From Rhodococcus_G sp042879035 (GTDB lineage Bacteria > Actinomycetota > Actinomycetes > Mycobacteriales > Mycobacteriaceae), in contig NZ_JBIAOU010000012.1 in NCBI RefSeq assembly GCF_042879035.1, forward strand, positions 62,001 to 126,000: DNA of 64,000 nucleotides, read 5' to 3'. Both the position numbers and the translations under genes were made by a program. This document shows positions 9,097 through 18,513 of the stretch, piece by piece (position 1 is the first letter of the stretch; each line of letters starts with the position of its first letter). The notes below the pieces were generated by a model. That model saw nothing but the letters and a program-made list of their open reading frames with translations. It was not told the origin of the DNA and searched no databases.

Positions 9097-9390
9097 ATGA
9101 GCTCACCGAAGAAGCGAGTGTTGTTCGTCGGGAGCCCCGGCACCGACGAAGTGGCACAGTGGGCGGCACTGCGGGAGTTGGCGACCCAGCGAGGATTCGA
9201 GTGCACCCGCACCCCCACCGCAGGTGGGGTGCGGTACGTCGTGGCGACCGCCGAGGTCCTGGGTGGGTCCCGTTCACCTGCGCAGGAACGAATCCTGCAC
9301 GAGATCGACGCCACCGGCCTGCGCTATCTGAGCGTGCACGCCGCATACGGGTGGATGTCCGACGACTCCTCACCGGGCGAACGCCCGTGA
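9097..9390 (+). CDS. Hypothetical protein, 97 residues
   Basis: ATG 9097 follows a GGGAAAGGGG ribosome site. The product starts with a basic segment and a strand KKRVLFVGSPG, then helix AALRELATQRGFECTRT, then GGVRYVVATAEVLGGS. It ends with helix ERILHEIDATGLRYLSVHAAYGWMS. The order strand-helix-strand-helix with a GVRYVVAT strand resembles a small Rossmann-like or BRCT-like fold, but the match is too weak to name. Codon use fits a real gene. Confidence 0.55.
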   Translation: MSSPKKRVLFVGSPGTDEVAQWAALRELATQRGFECTRTPTAGGVRYVVATAEVLGGSRSPAQERILHEIDATGLRYLSVHAAYGWMSDDSSPGERP

Positions 9391-9487
9391 ACGCCGACGT
9401 GCCCGAACTGCTGATACTGCTGTCAGCGGCGGACTTCGATCGGGGGCGGTCGGTCACCGCCGCGGGGGCGGAGCACGGGCGCACCCT

Positions 9488-9871
9488 GTGAGCTGGCCCT
9501 GTCACCCCGATCCTGGTGCCCAGCTACTCGGTGCATCGCGGGCCGTGGCGCGGATCGGCTACCGCCTGACGATGCTGCCGTTGCGGATCGCCGATGGTCT
9601 GATCGTGCCGGTCCTGTTCGATGCCGACAGGCCGGTCCGACTGGCGTTCGAACGGCTGTTGATCGACTGCGACCGCCTTGCCGCGGGCCTGCTCGACGAC
9701 GAGTCGGCCGCCGCGCACGCCGCCGACCTGTCCGCACGGACCACCCCGGTCCGCTACGCCCTGGCCCGCGAGCAGCTCCGCACCCGGGCCGCCGCCGACG
9801 CGACCCTCGCCCGTCACCGGGCCCTGTTCCTGCAGCGCCAGCGCGCGCACCGACGTGACCACCGACCGTGA
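9488..9871 (+). CDS. Hypothetical protein, about 100-127 residues
   Basis: The frame is open from GTG 9488; ATG 9571 is a later alternative. The well-biased part reads MLPLRIADGLIVPVLFD, then a long helical region (FERLLIDCDRLAAGLLDDESAAAHAADL) ending in an Arg-rich tail. No signal peptide or known domain is seen. The N-terminal 25 residues look non-coding, so a start between 9540 and 9571 is more likely. Confidence 0.4.
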   Translation: MSWPCHPDPGAQLLGASRAVARIGYRLTMLPLRIADGLIVPVLFDADRPVRLAFERLLIDCDRLAAGLLDDESAAAHAADLSARTTPVRYALAREQLRTRAAADATLARHRALFLQRQRAHRRDHRP

Positions 9872-9937
9872 TCTCGAGCCCGTCGATGTCCGGCACCGGG
9901 GGCAGATCGCGACCGCCCCGACACTGGCCACGACGCC

Positions 9938-10135
9938 ATGCCCGTCGAATGGCTAATCGACGGAGTGTTGACCGCGGCAGGTCTCTACACCGTCCTGCCC
10001 CCGATGACTCCCGGCCGCCACACCATGACCGCGCGCTTGCGCGACGAACCATCAGTGACCGCAACTGTCTCGGTCGATGTCTCCGGTGAACCGCCACAAC
10101 TTCACTCCACCAGTAGAGACAACACCTCCACATGA
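9938..10135 (+). CDS. Small hypothetical protein, possible Ig-like fragment
   Basis: Encodes 65 residues. The pattern WLIDGVLTAAG followed by MTPGRHTMTARLRD and VTATVSVDVSG looks like one beta-sandwich module of an Ig-like or FN3-like repeat. A single module this short may be a fragment of a larger lost protein. No ribosome site is convincing. Confidence 0.3.
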   Translation: MPVEWLIDGVLTAAGLYTVLPPMTPGRHTMTARLRDEPSVTATVSVDVSGEPPQLHSTSRDNTST

Positions 10136-10257
10136 CCGCCAGTGGGGCGAGGGTGCCGAGAGCGTCCGTTGTGATCAGAACCGCCAATTCCGGGAGAGCT
10201 GTACGGCAGGAGACAGGACCGCCTTGAAGGGAATCCTGCATCCGCCGGAGTCTCTTC

Positions 10258-10440
10258 TTCCGGGCGCCAGGTGGCCGATCTGGCAGATCCTGACCACCAA
10301 GGCGATCGCTGAAATGTTGCTGATCTCCCAGGTAACCGCGTGCAGGCAGGTGGAGCACGTGCTGTCCAAGCTTGAATTCCCTCGCCTACGCAGACCGCCC
10401 TGGTCGTAGAGCTGGGCCGTGACCAGCACCGATGGGGTCG
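10258..10440 (+). pseudogene. LuxR-type helix-turn-helix remnant
   Basis: With one frameshift on each side, the region reads RQVADLADPDHQG, then LTTKAIAEMLLISQVTA and a QVEHVLSKLEF helix, then TALVVELGRD. This is the order of the C-terminal DNA-binding domain of LuxR-family regulators. At least two frameshifts break it and the N-terminal part is absent, so it is a relic about 180 bases long. Confidence 0.7.
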
Positions 10441-10560
10441 AGTGAGTGGGTACGTTCCGGAAAGACAGGTATATGGCCCCGGTAGTTCCACCGTCGCGGG
10501 CAGGCCTACGCGGATGGAACCCTGTGATCCAGTTCACCACAGTCACCCCAGGGGTCCCCG

Positions 10561-11424
10561 ATGTACGAGCACCAGCCGAAACACAGCCCGGAAGCGGGCC
10601 TCACCGCCGAGATGTCCTGGCGAGAGGTCGAGGTCGGGGGCCACCCGGTGGCGTACGGGGTGGTGGGCCACGGCTCGCCCGTCGTGTTCCTGCACGGGTT
10701 CGGCCTCACCCACCGCACCTACGCGAGCGCACTGCGGCGGCTGTCCGGCATGGGCGTGCGGGTGTACGCACCCGCACTGCCCGGATTCGGCGGCACCCCC
10801 GAACTCCCACCGCGCCGACGGAACCTGGCCGGCTATGCCCACTGGTTGGCGGCGTTCCTGGACGCGCTGGGATTGGACGAGCCGGTGACCCTCGTCGGCC
10901 ACTCGTTCGGCGGTGGCGTCGCGATCCAGTCGGCCCACGACCTCGGCGACCGGGTCGCGCGGCTGGTGCTGATCAACTCGGTCGGCGGCGCCGCGTGGTC
11001 GCCCGCCGGCGGCCGGGTGCGCCCGATCCGGGAGCGGCCGTTGTGGCAGTGGGGCGCCGCGGCGACCGGCGACGCCCTGGCGACCCGAACGCCCGTGGCC
11101 GCGTTGGTGACCATCGCGATCGACACGGCGGTCAACGCGGTGCGCAACCCGCGTGCCGTTCTCCGGATCGCGGACCTCGCCCGGACCGCGGACCTACGGC
11201 GCGAGCTGGTCGAGCTCGCCGACCGCGGGCTGCCCGTGACGCTGCTGTGGAGCCACTGCGACACGTTCATCCCACGCGCGAGCTTCGAGTCGCTGCGCGC
11301 GGCGTTGCGTAACCCGCCGGTGCACACGGTCGCCGGATGTCACGGCTGGTTGATCGGTGACCCGGACGGCTTCGGCAACGCGATGGCCGCCGTGCTGGAC
11401 GAGCGGCCGCAGATGGTCGCGTGA
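10561..11424 (+). CDS. Alpha/beta-fold hydrolase
   Basis: Encodes 287 residues. The hallmark pieces are present in order: the HG oxyanion motif in VVFLHGFGLTHRTY, the DALGL-EPVTLVGHSFGG nucleophile elbow with Ser115, an acidic residue in SHCDTFIP, and the catalytic His in AGCHGWLIGD near the C-terminus. Cytoplasmic; no signal peptide. The helical cap region (about 150-210) is basic and hydrophobic. It stands alone between transposase relics, so context gives no hint to the substrate; esters, epoxides or lactones are all possible. Confidence 0.9.
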   Translation: MYEHQPKHSPEAGLTAEMSWREVEVGGHPVAYGVVGHGSPVVFLHGFGLTHRTYASALRRLSGMGVRVYAPALPGFGGTPELPPRRRNLAGYAHWLAAFLDALGLDEPVTLVGHSFGGGVAIQSAHDLGDRVARLVLINSVGGAAWSPAGGRVRPIRERPLWQWGAAATGDALATRTPVAALVTIAIDTAVNAVRNPRAVLRIADLARTADLRRELVELADRGLPVTLLWSHCDTFIPRASFESLRAALRNPPVHTVAGCHGWLIGDPDGFGNAMAAVLDERPQMVA

Positions 11425-11820
11425 TGGCCGCCGCCCCGAGGATCGGGGAGGGCTGCCGCCCCGAGGATCGGGTCAGGGCTGCACCGGCCATCCACCTCGA
11501 CCGACATGTGTACCGGTCAGGAGATGGCACTACGCCTGACCGTGCAACGCGCCCCCCGCCCCACACCAGACGGTCACTTCGACGACCAACTGGCCGGCCT
11601 TCCCGAGCAGCCCGACCGGGTCGGCCCCTGGACCACCTGTTCGAGGACCACGACGTACTGACCCTGTTCGCCGGCATCACGCCCGACGACGGGGTCAACC
11701 TCGATCCACCCGCCTGCTTCGACCCGTTCGAGCCGCCTCGGTCTCGCGACGCGGGTACCGCCGGGCAGATCCCTTGGCCCCGCTGATCAGAGGGCCTGCC
11801 AACACCAGGAGAAGGATCGT
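11425..11820. other. Intergenic, no supportable gene
   Basis: A stretch in one frame (LFEDHDVLTLFAGITPDDG ... FDPFEPP) has a mildly gene-like composition, but no start, domain or ribosome site supports it. It may be the end of a decayed gene. Confidence 0.4.
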
Positions 11821-11985
11821 ATGAACCCACACGACCAAGAACTGCTCGAATTCGCACGACGCTGGGAGCCCTTCGGTGGTCCGAGCACCGCCGAAATCCT
11901 CGTCGAATTCGGGATGACACCCCGCCGGTTCGCTGAGCGGCTCGAGGAGCTGCGGTATCGGCGCCGCCGGTCGATCACCCAATAA
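11821..11985 (+). CDS. Small helical protein, DUF3263-like
   Basis: Encodes 54 residues from ATG 11821, with a strong AGGAGAAGG ribosome site four bases upstream. The product, with QELLEFARRWEPFGG and then AEILVEFGMTPRRFAERLEEL, follows the pattern of small actinobacterial DUF3263-type proteins: an amphipathic helix with a conserved RRW, a turn, and a helix resembling the second half of a helix-turn-helix. A DNA-binding or structural role is possible but unknown. The gene was too short to be obvious but is well supported by its ribosome site. Confidence 0.65.
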   Translation: MNPHDQELLEFARRWEPFGGPSTAEILVEFGMTPRRFAERLEELRYRRRRSITQ

Positions 11986-12189
11986 ATAGCGGCGGCCGGC
12001 CACTCGCCGACCCGTGGGACCACGAGCAGGACCCGCACCAGGGCTGACCGAGATCGCGTTGACGACCACTCGTGCCGTCACCGCCCCGATTCCGACGCCG
12101 GATGCCGTCACCCCCCGCGCGGAAAGAACGCGGCTTCCGCCAATACCGGGGGTCGTGTCAACGGCGGGTTAGAACTAGTTTTCACCCCG

Positions 12190-12895
12190 TCGTCGACAGG
12201 CACCTTGTTGCGACTGGTCCGAGCGTTGCCGGACCCGCCGCCGAACTCTGTCGAGGTACTCGGCGTCGACGACTGTGCGCTGCGGCGCCGGCATCGATAC
12301 GGCACCGTGCTCATCGACATGAGCACCCACCGGCCGATCGATGTTCTCGCCGACCGCAGAGCCGAGACCGTCGCCGAGCGGCTCAGAGCGCACCTGGGAC
12401 CGAGGTGATCTGTCGTGATCGCGCCGGCGCCTGTGCCGAAGCGGCCCGCGCCGGCGCACCGGAGGCGGTCGAGGTCGCCGACCGATGGCACCTCTGGCAC
12501 AGCTTGGCCGAGGTGGTGGAGAAAACCGTTGCCGCCCATCATCGTTGCCTGTGTACTGCGCTCGAACCGGAATCGGGTGACGCCCGTACACAGTGAAGAG
12601 CAGCGGGAGACTGCCGACCAGATGATCGCGGCATTCGCGGAGATACTCGCCGAACGCCGCGGCGAGAATTCCACTCCTGGATGGCCGCGGTCAGAGCTGA
12701 CGACCTGAACGAAGCTGCACCGATTCGTCCGCGGCCTGGAAACCGACCATGACGCCGTCCGCAACGGGCTTACTCTGCCCTACAGCTCCGGCACCGTCGA
12801 AGCCACGTCAACCGCATCAAGATGCTCCCACGGCAGATGTACGGTCGCGCCGGATTCGATCTACTCCGAAAGCGAATTCGCCTCAGCCACTGACG
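12190..12895 (+). pseudogene. ISL3-family transposase, frameshifted
   Basis: Three separate frames carry successive pieces of one ISL3-family transposase. First comes VEVLGVDDCALRRRHRYGTV with IDVLADRRAETVAERLRAH; then EVICRDRAGACAEAARAGAP and VADRWHLWHSLAEVVEKTV; and finally the C-terminal GTVE ... NRIKMLPRQMYGRAGFDLL. The order and spacing match the family core (DD at the first strand, D in ICRDRAG, E in SSGTVE). At least two frameshifts and an internal loss make it inactive. The N-terminal zinc-finger region is missing. Confidence 0.85.
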
Positions 12896-13470
12896 CACTC
12901 AGAATCCATCACGGAAGTGGGCCAGAACCCGAGAACTGACCAGCGGGACCTGCGTTGTCATCTGTGGTGCGCAGTGCACCTGTGTTCGATCGGCCGCGTT
13001 GTCGCCCCGAGAGGGCGGTCCTCCCGCAGTGGCAGTGGGCAGTGGCAGTGACAGTGGCAGGAAATCGCGCCTGACGACGACGCCAACGGGCCGCGTCGGG
13101 TGCACGAACATTCGGCGACGCCACCGCTGGCAGACCGGGTGTCACGCAGGCCGGATGCTGCCTGAGTACGAGAGCCCGGACAGGGGCGAAAACACCGGGG
13201 CGAGCAGGCGAAAGCGAAAACGAAACAAGGGGCCGGTTCCGGCGCCAGGGGCGGCGTGGCCGGCCGCGGGACCCTGACCAGGCGGCCCCGACTGGACGAA
13301 TGTCCAAGTGGACCGAGAGGTATGGCTTGGGATACAACAGACGCCGATTCGTGACTTGACTCACATCTAGCCGTTACGGCCGGACACGTCCAGAACACAC
13401 CGCAACCACAGTTCTTCCGGGGGGGACCATTGCCTGATCCGGGTCCGGGGGAACGGAAAGGCAAGGGCTC
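12896..13470. other. Intergenic with a short tandem repeat
   Basis: No gene is supported. At 13027-13060 an imperfect tandem of the hexamer AGTGGC (with AGTGGG and AGTGAC variants) is present. The last 100 bases before the wax ester synthase probably hold its promoter, but no clear -10 or -35 is seen. Confidence 0.5.
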
Positions 13471-14874
13471 GTGCTGCTCCCGATGTCGCCGACCGATTCG
13501 ATGTTCCTGATCGGCGAGTCCCGCCGCCATCCGATGCACGTCGGGGGCCTGGCGGTGTTCGACCCACCGGAGGGTTCCGATGCGCGCGACGTCCGCGCGA
13601 TGCTCGACGCGGCGCTCACGCGAGGCGAGGTGTCCCCGCTGCTGCGCAAACGGGCCGCACGGTCGCTGACCACGCTGGGCCAGTGGGGCTGGGAATCCGA
13701 CACCGAGGTCGACCTCGGCCACCACGTCCGCCACGACGCCCTCCCCCAACCCGGCGGCATCACCGAACTGCTCGATCTGGTCGCCCGCCTGCACGCCGGC
13801 CTCCTCGACCGCAGCCGCCCACTGTGGGAGATCCACCTGATCGAGGGCCTCGCCGACGGACGCCTCGCGGTGTACGTCAAGATCCACCACGCCCTCGCCG
13901 ACGGGATGTCGGCGATGAAGCTGCTGCGCGCCGCGCTCAGCGAGAACCCGGACGCACGAGAGATGCCCGCACCCTGGGAACCGTCGGTGCGCGAGCGCCC
14001 CGCGCTGCGACTCGTCACGGACCCACCCACCGGCGGCACGAACCCCCTCCTCGACGTGCCCGCGGCGGCCCTGCGCGTGGCCCGCGACACCGTCGGCGAG
14101 GTGGCCGGTCTGCTGCCCGCCCTCGCCGGCACCGTCGACCGGGCGCTGCACCACCGCGGCGGCGCGCTCACGCTCGCCGCACCGCACTCGATGCTCAACG
14201 TGCCGATCGGCGGGGCCCGACGATTCGCGGCCCGCTCCTGGCCACTCGAACGGCTGCGCCTGGTCGCCAAGCACGCCGACGCCACCGTCAACGACGTGGT
14301 CCTCGCGATGTGCTCGGGCGCTCTGCGTACGTTCATCGGCGCTCTCGGGGTGCTGCCCGAGCATCCGCTGATCGCCATGGTTCCGGTCTCGCTACGAGGT
14401 GAGAAGCGGGAAACCAAGACGGGCAACGAGATCGGGATGCTCTCGTGCAACCTCGGCACCCATCTCGACGATCCGGCGCTGCGGCTCGAGACGGTGCACG
14501 CCGCCATGACCGACGGCAAGAACGCGATGCGCACCATGAGCCGCACCCAGAACCTGGCCGCAAGCGCCCTCGGCACCGTCCCGCTGGCTCTGGGCATGTT
14601 CGGGATCGGTTCGTTCATCCGCCCCGCGAACGTGATGATCTCCAACGTGCCGGGGCCGAGCGAGCCCCTGTACTGGAACGGCGCCCGCCTCACCGCCCTG
14701 TACCCGCTGTCGATCCCGGTCCGTGGGCAGGCCCTGAACATCACCTGCACCAGCACCGACGACGAGATCGCGTTCGGGCTCACCGGCTGCCGCCGCACCC
14801 TGCCCGACCTGGCGCCGATGCTCGACCACCTCGACGACGAACTCGGCGCCCTCGAACACGCCGTCGGCCTGTAG
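13471..14874 (+). CDS. Wax ester synthase/diacylglycerol acyltransferase (WS/DGAT)
   Basis: Encodes 467 residues, the normal length for the bacterial bifunctional acyltransferases that make wax esters and triacylglycerols from acyl-CoA. The catalytic motif HHALADG is at 139-145. The N-terminus (LLPMSPTDSMFLIGESRRHP, then MHVGGLAVFDPP) matches the family closely and supports GTG 13471 over ATG 13483. The C-terminal NVPGPSEPLYWNGARL block is also typical. Enzymes of this family are membrane- or lipid-body-associated and help store carbon in oil-accumulating rhodococci and mycobacteria. The following small gene overlaps its stop. Confidence 0.95.
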   Translation: MLLPMSPTDSMFLIGESRRHPMHVGGLAVFDPPEGSDARDVRAMLDAALTRGEVSPLLRKRAARSLTTLGQWGWESDTEVDLGHHVRHDALPQPGGITELLDLVARLHAGLLDRSRPLWEIHLIEGLADGRLAVYVKIHHALADGMSAMKLLRAALSENPDAREMPAPWEPSVRERPALRLVTDPPTGGTNPLLDVPAAALRVARDTVGEVAGLLPALAGTVDRALHHRGGALTLAAPHSMLNVPIGGARRFAARSWPLERLRLVAKHADATVNDVVLAMCSGALRTFIGALGVLPEHPLIAMVPVSLRGEKRETKTGNEIGMLSCNLGTHLDDPALRLETVHAAMTDGKNAMRTMSRTQNLAASALGTVPLALGMFGIGSFIRPANVMISNVPGPSEPLYWNGARLTALYPLSIPVRGQALNITCTSTDDEIAFGLTGCRRTLPDLAPMLDHLDDELGALEHAVGL

Positions 14875-15071
14875 TGGCCGCGGCGATGAACCGCCACGGA
14901 CCCGACCGGCCCGGCACCGGCCGCGCGCGACCCAGTGCCGCGGCGGCGCCCTCCCCGGCGGTGGCCGCGGCCACCGCCGGCACGGCCGTCGTGTCGAGCG
15001 GATCCGTTGCCCTCGGCGTTGCGGCGGCGGTGCTCACCGTCGCCTGCGTCACCCTCGAAACCCACACGTGA
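14874..15071 (+). CDS. Small protein with one predicted membrane segment
   Basis: A frame starts at GTG 14874 (or ATG 14886), overlapping the wax ester synthase stop by one base, and gives 65 residues. After a basic, proline-rich start, an Ala/Val-rich stretch from about residue 28 to 58 (AVAAATAGTAVV, then SVALGVAAAVLTVACV) could form a transmembrane helix. Coupling to the upstream gene suggests translation, but the low complexity makes the call tentative. Confidence 0.35.
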   Translation: MAAAMNRHGPDRPGTGRARPSAAAAPSPAVAAATAGTAVVSSGSVALGVAAAVLTVACVTLETHT

Positions 15072-15140
15072 CCCACAGGCAATCGAAATCGTTTCCGGCG
15101 CAACCGGAATCATCGGAAACCAGCGACAGGACACCCACCC

Positions 15141-15293
15141 ATGACCGCATCGGCGACCCCAGCACTCCCCCGCCGCACCACGACGCACGGCGGCTCGATG
15201 AGAACCGAGGAGATCAAGGCCCGCATCGAGGCCATGTACGCGGACCGTCCCGCACCCGCCCCGCGCCGAACCCGCGAGAGCAGGTCCGCGTGA
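15141..15293 (+). CDS. Small hypothetical protein, 50 residues
   Basis: ATG 15141 to TGA 15293. The product is basic and rich in Thr, Arg and Pro, with one short helix (RTEEIKARIEAMYADRP). It overlaps the next frame by four bases (GTGA), which suggests translational coupling of two very small genes after the wax ester synthase. No family is recognised. Confidence 0.4.
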   Translation: MTASATPALPRRTTTHGGSMRTEEIKARIEAMYADRPAPAPRRTRESRSA

Positions 15294-15499
15294 ACACCAA
15301 CGTCGCACAGCTGCTGCTGGTCCTGACCGCCGGGATCGCAGGCACGGCGGCGGCCCAGGCGACCCTCCGCCGCCGCGACCGGCGCGGCCCCCGCCGCAGG
15401 CCGATCCGCCTCGGCGAACACATCATGCGCCCGCACGGACAGGAACACCACGCGTCCTCACCGCCGGCAGAACCGGCGGCGAGGACGACGGGCGGGTGA
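15290..15499 (+). CDS. Small hypothetical membrane-anchored protein
   Basis: Encodes 69 residues from GTG 15290. The N-terminal stretch NVAQLLLVLTAGIAGTAAAQATL is a plausible single membrane helix, followed by a strongly basic segment (RRRDRRGPRRRPIRLGE) and a polar tail. An N-out anchor with a cytoplasmic basic tail is possible. The overlap with the previous small frame supports a mini-operon. Function unknown. Confidence 0.4.
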   Translation: MNTNVAQLLLVLTAGIAGTAAAQATLRRRDRRGPRRRPIRLGEHIMRPHGQEHHASSPPAEPAARTTGG

Positions 15500-15643
15500 C
15501 CATTCCGCCGACATCGACGGGCGGGCCGCCTCGCTCACCCTCACCGTTCGCGACGCCGCACCGTGAGGACGGGGTCCCCCGAGAGCGTTCCACCGATTCT
15601 CACCTCGGTTCTCGGCTGACTCCGCGCCGGGTATCGAGGCGGT

Positions 15644-15829
15644 GTGCCCGAGCAGGACTACATTCCGCTGATCGCGCTGCTGCGCAGTCGGCTGACCGAC
15701 GACGAGGCCCGCACCGTCACCGACACCCTTGTCGACCAGCTCCCGTCGCCGATCGACAAGTGTCGACGACGGGCTGAGAATGACCCCGTAACGACGGGAA
15801 CTGACCCCTCTCCAATGCCGGGAGGGTGA
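15644..15829 (+). pseudogene. DUF3349-like gene, truncated at both ends
   Basis: From GTG 15644 the frame reads PEQDYIPLIALLRSRLTDDE and then ARTVTDTLVDQLPSPID, which matches the central part of DUF3349, a small actinobacterial protein of about 100 residues. The usual N-terminal helix (VVEWLRAGYPEG type) is missing. The C-terminal part is replaced from about 15760 by the end of an IS21-type element. An insertion therefore probably destroyed the gene. Confidence 0.6.
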
Positions 15830-15870
15830 TATCAGTGGAGGATTGGGCAGAGATCCGTCGGCTGCATCGC
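15760..15870 (+). mobile_element. IS21-family left end with start of istA
   Basis: The stretch TGACCCCGTAACGACGGGAA followed by CTGACCCCT is of the kind found at the terminal repeats of actinobacterial IS21 elements. A GTG at 15835 then opens VEDWAEIRRLHRSEG, the N-terminal start of IstA-type transposases. The match stops after about 15 codons, so only the left tip of the element remains. No istB was found. Confidence 0.6.
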
Positions 15871-16157
15871 AGCGAGGGTTGTCGAAGACCTTCGCCCATC
15901 ACGCGGTGGTCGAGGCCGCGAGCAGCAGGAAGAAGATGCGAGGTCGGCTCCTGGCGGACATCTTCACGAAGTCGGCCGAGCTGAACGAGCGGCTGGCGTG
16001 ACGATCCGCCTCGATCGCGACGACATCCTCGCGATTGCAACGACGCACCACGGCCCCGGCCGTGGACCACCTGCCACCGAACCCGAGCACAACGGGCAAT
16101 CTCGGCCTTCGGCGTCACGAAACATCGGAACGCCGCGCCGGCGAGTACGTGACGAGA

Positions 16158-17258
16158 TCACGTCGCCGGGATCAGATGGGCGTCGCCGAACTCGTTGGGT
16201 GTCCCGCGCGGGGTCAGGGCCGCGATGTAGTGCTGCGGGCCGTGGTCGTTCAGCGAGAACCGGAACGGCAGGCCGCGCAGCAGCCGGAACTTGCTCGCCA
16301 CGAACCCCAACGGGGCCTCGACGAGACCGAGAAGATCGCCCATCTGCGTGATCGGGTCGTCGGAGGTGTCCCGCCACGCGTCGCCGTAGCGGTACTCGCG
16401 TCCGAAGTGCTCGAAGTGGTCGGAGTCGCTCGGCGGGAGGTGCGGCACGAGGTCCTTCCGGTAGACGTAGCGGAGCACGTTCCGGTCGAGGAAGTCGTGC
16501 GCGGCGCAGGCCGCCGCGAACTCCGGCGAGCCCACCATCGGTGCGCCGAAGGTGTAGGCGCCCTTGAATACCGGCTCGAAGGGTTCGATGTACCCCTTCT
16601 CGACCGACAGCATCACGGCCATCAGCGCGGCCATCGCACCGCCGAGGCTGTGACCGGTGAGGTAGAGCGTGGTCATCGGACCCGGCATCGGCTTCAACGG
16701 TGTTTCCTCGTCGTCGTCGAGAACCGAGCGCCCCTGGAGCGCCCGCTGCAGCGCCGCGACCACCGCGAACCGGGTCGCGCGCACGTTGCGGTAGAACCCG
16801 GCATGGACGGCATACGTCCCGGCCTCGACTGCGTCCGCGCCCTCGGTCTTCGGAAATGGGAAGGCGATCTTGTCGGGGTGCACGTCGGCGTCGGTCAACC
16901 AGTTGACCACGTTCGTCGGTTCGGTGCCGCGGTAGGCCAGGATCACGACACTGCCGTCGCTGCTTTGGATCAGGTACGCGGTGGACCTGATGAACATCGC
17001 GTCCACGGACATCTCCACCCGCAGGCAGTGATTGTCGACCAGGCCCATCCGCGCGAGCATCATCGCCACCGTCTCGGCGTCCGAGTAGGCGTAACCGGCT
17101 GCGACTGCAAGGGTGTGGGCCACGGTCGGGTCCGGTTGCTGCTCGACCCCGGCAAGGGTCGCACCGAGATCGTGGTACACCGGGAAGGTGGTCGACGAGG
17201 TCGGCTTCGCCGGCCGGTAGGCGGACAACGATCGTGCAATCGACCTCTCGATCAACAT
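16158..17258 (-). CDS. Class 3 lipase-family protein
   Basis: Encodes 366 residues. The nucleophile elbow TGHSLGGAMA is clear at about residues 200-209, preceded by the oxyanion-type segment VVILAYRGTEPTNVVNW that is typical of fungal-type class 3 lipases. Downstream are the AYTFGAPMVGSPEF strand, an acidic residue in YRKDLVPHLPP, and the late His in DHGPQHYIAAL. This places Ser, Asp and His in the correct order. No signal peptide is seen, so it may act on intracellular lipids. It lies near the wax ester synthase gene, and a link to storage-lipid turnover is possible. Confidence 0.9.
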   Translation of the reverse strand: MLIERSIARSLSAYRPAKPTSSTTFPVYHDLGATLAGVEQQPDPTVAHTLAVAAGYAYSDAETVAMMLARMGLVDNHCLRVEMSVDAMFIRSTAYLIQSSDGSVVILAYRGTEPTNVVNWLTDADVHPDKIAFPFPKTEGADAVEAGTYAVHAGFYRNVRATRFAVVAALQRALQGRSVLDDDEETPLKPMPGPMTTLYLTGHSLGGAMAALMAVMLSVEKGYIEPFEPVFKGAYTFGAPMVGSPEFAAACAAHDFLDRNVLRYVYRKDLVPHLPPSDSDHFEHFGREYRYGDAWRDTSDDPITQMGDLLGLVEAPLGFVASKFRLLRGLPFRFSLNDHGPQHYIAALTPRGTPNEFGDAHLIPAT

Positions 17259-17267
17259 GACGCGACG

Positions 17268-17600
17268 CTACCCGATGGCAGGCAGAACTGATTCGGGATC
17301 GCTCGTGAGACGAGTGGATGGATGTAGGGCCGGATCAACTGGTGTCGTGTGCCGGTGGGGGCGCGAGCGAACACCGCTGAGCGGCAGCAGGCGCCGTTGT
17401 CGGTGACCACCCGGGTGAACCGGGCGATACCGTGGGCGGCGAAGAACGCCAGTTGGCGACTGGCGGTCCCGGTTCACCCATTTGCTGGCGCAGGCTCGGG
17501 ATATGCCTATTTCGGCGGCGATGTGGGCGATCGGGCGGTGCTGGCATCGCTGGACGAGTCTGCGTCCTTCAACGGACAGCGGCGCATTACCGTGGGTCAC
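17268..17600 (-). pseudogene. IS481-family transposase with internal deletion
   Basis: Reading on the minus strand, the frame opens with APLSVEGRRLVQRC and HIAAEIGISRACASKWVNR, the N-terminal helix-turn-helix of IS481 transposases. Near 17455 it jumps, in another frame, to AFFAAHGIARFTRVVTDNGA and then GTRHQ ... IRPY, part of the DDE integrase core. About 100 codons between the two parts are gone, as is the C-terminal end. The element is dead. Confidence 0.8.
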
Positions 17601-18513
17601 GGACGGGTCTTTCTGTCGGCGGACGAGTTGGTGGCACTTCTCATCCTGCCGCCGAAGACCCCTCCGCTCCTTCGGCCCAGATCCTGGCCGGTGTCTACAA
17701 CGTCATGACCCGCAACTGCTATTGCGCGCTGAAAAGAGCGCGGTGGATTTCCTCGCTGGTCCTCTTCCCGGGAGTGGGTTCGGCAGCACGCCCGCCGACG
17801 AATGCTCCTGCGGGCATGTCGTTCCCGCGGGCACGCTCGGCCCGCAGGTCGGAGAACAGTGGTCCGTCCAGATCAGTCGTCTTGATCAAAAGTGGTCCTC
17901 ACTTGTCGTCCGGCATATATGGCAGCAGCCGGAACTTGGCCGATTACAAGCCCGCACGAGACTTCCACAGCCTTGTCGAAGACGTCCTGTACACGGCCGA
18001 AAGGCTCGATCACCGAAAGCGGTCGTCTGGCGTACTGAGGTCGCCGGGGTTGAAACCCACGTGGCTCGCAACCCACTGTACGGCTCCCTCGAAACGTCGA
18101 GCACCGACCACCACGTCCGGCGAGCGCAGTGGCCGAAGCCAGTCGACGCTTCCGGGACCAACCCCAGGAAAACAGGCCACGCCGGGGCGGTGCGACCAAC
18201 CACGACCTGAGCCACTCGCAGCCCGATGCGTCCCAGCGGACGAGGTTGCCGAACACCTCCCCGCGCCCGGCCCCTCGGCCGGCTTCGGTCTCACTCCCGG
18301 CATCGGCACCGGTGGCGCCGCACATCCCGCTTGCGGCGTCCATGCCGTCTCATTGCGTGTCCAACGCGGTCTCGCGCCGGGTCGGTTCGGGGGTCGATGC
18401 CGTCGATACCCGCGGTGCGCGCTCGTCCCGAGGCCACGTTCCTCTTCCTGATCCCCTGACGCCGGACGGACAATGAGAATTGCTCATCTTCCTATTCGAC
18501 CAAGGAGGGCATG
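17601..18513. other. About 0.9 kb without a supportable gene
   Basis: Several overlapping frames on both strands have no recognisable domain. The stretch just before the Hrp1-like gene contains its AAGGAGGG ribosome site and AT-richer DNA (GAGAATTGCTCATCTTCC) near 18474-18492, where its promoter probably lies. No DosR-type palindrome was found. Confidence 0.45.

Noticed and set aside
8064..9491. A 475-codon plus-strand open frame
   Set aside because: Arg/Pro/Ser-rich, no domain, overlaps other long frames on both strands and runs through the better-supported gene at 9097; a GC artefact.
13027..13060. AGTGGC tandem as a possible iteron or CRISPR-like repeat
   Set aside because: Units are six bases long, imperfect, without spacers and only about five copies; no replication gene is nearby.
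12896..13470. A possible promoter or origin upstream of the wax ester synthase
   Set aside because: No AT-rich unwinding region, iterons or replication gene were seen.
13374..15308. A 644-codon minus-strand open frame
   Set aside because: It is the antisense shadow of the wax ester synthase gene, whose catalytic motif and family match are clear.
16035..17291. A 418-codon plus-strand open frame
   Set aside because: Antisense shadow of the class 3 lipase; low-complexity composition without a domain.
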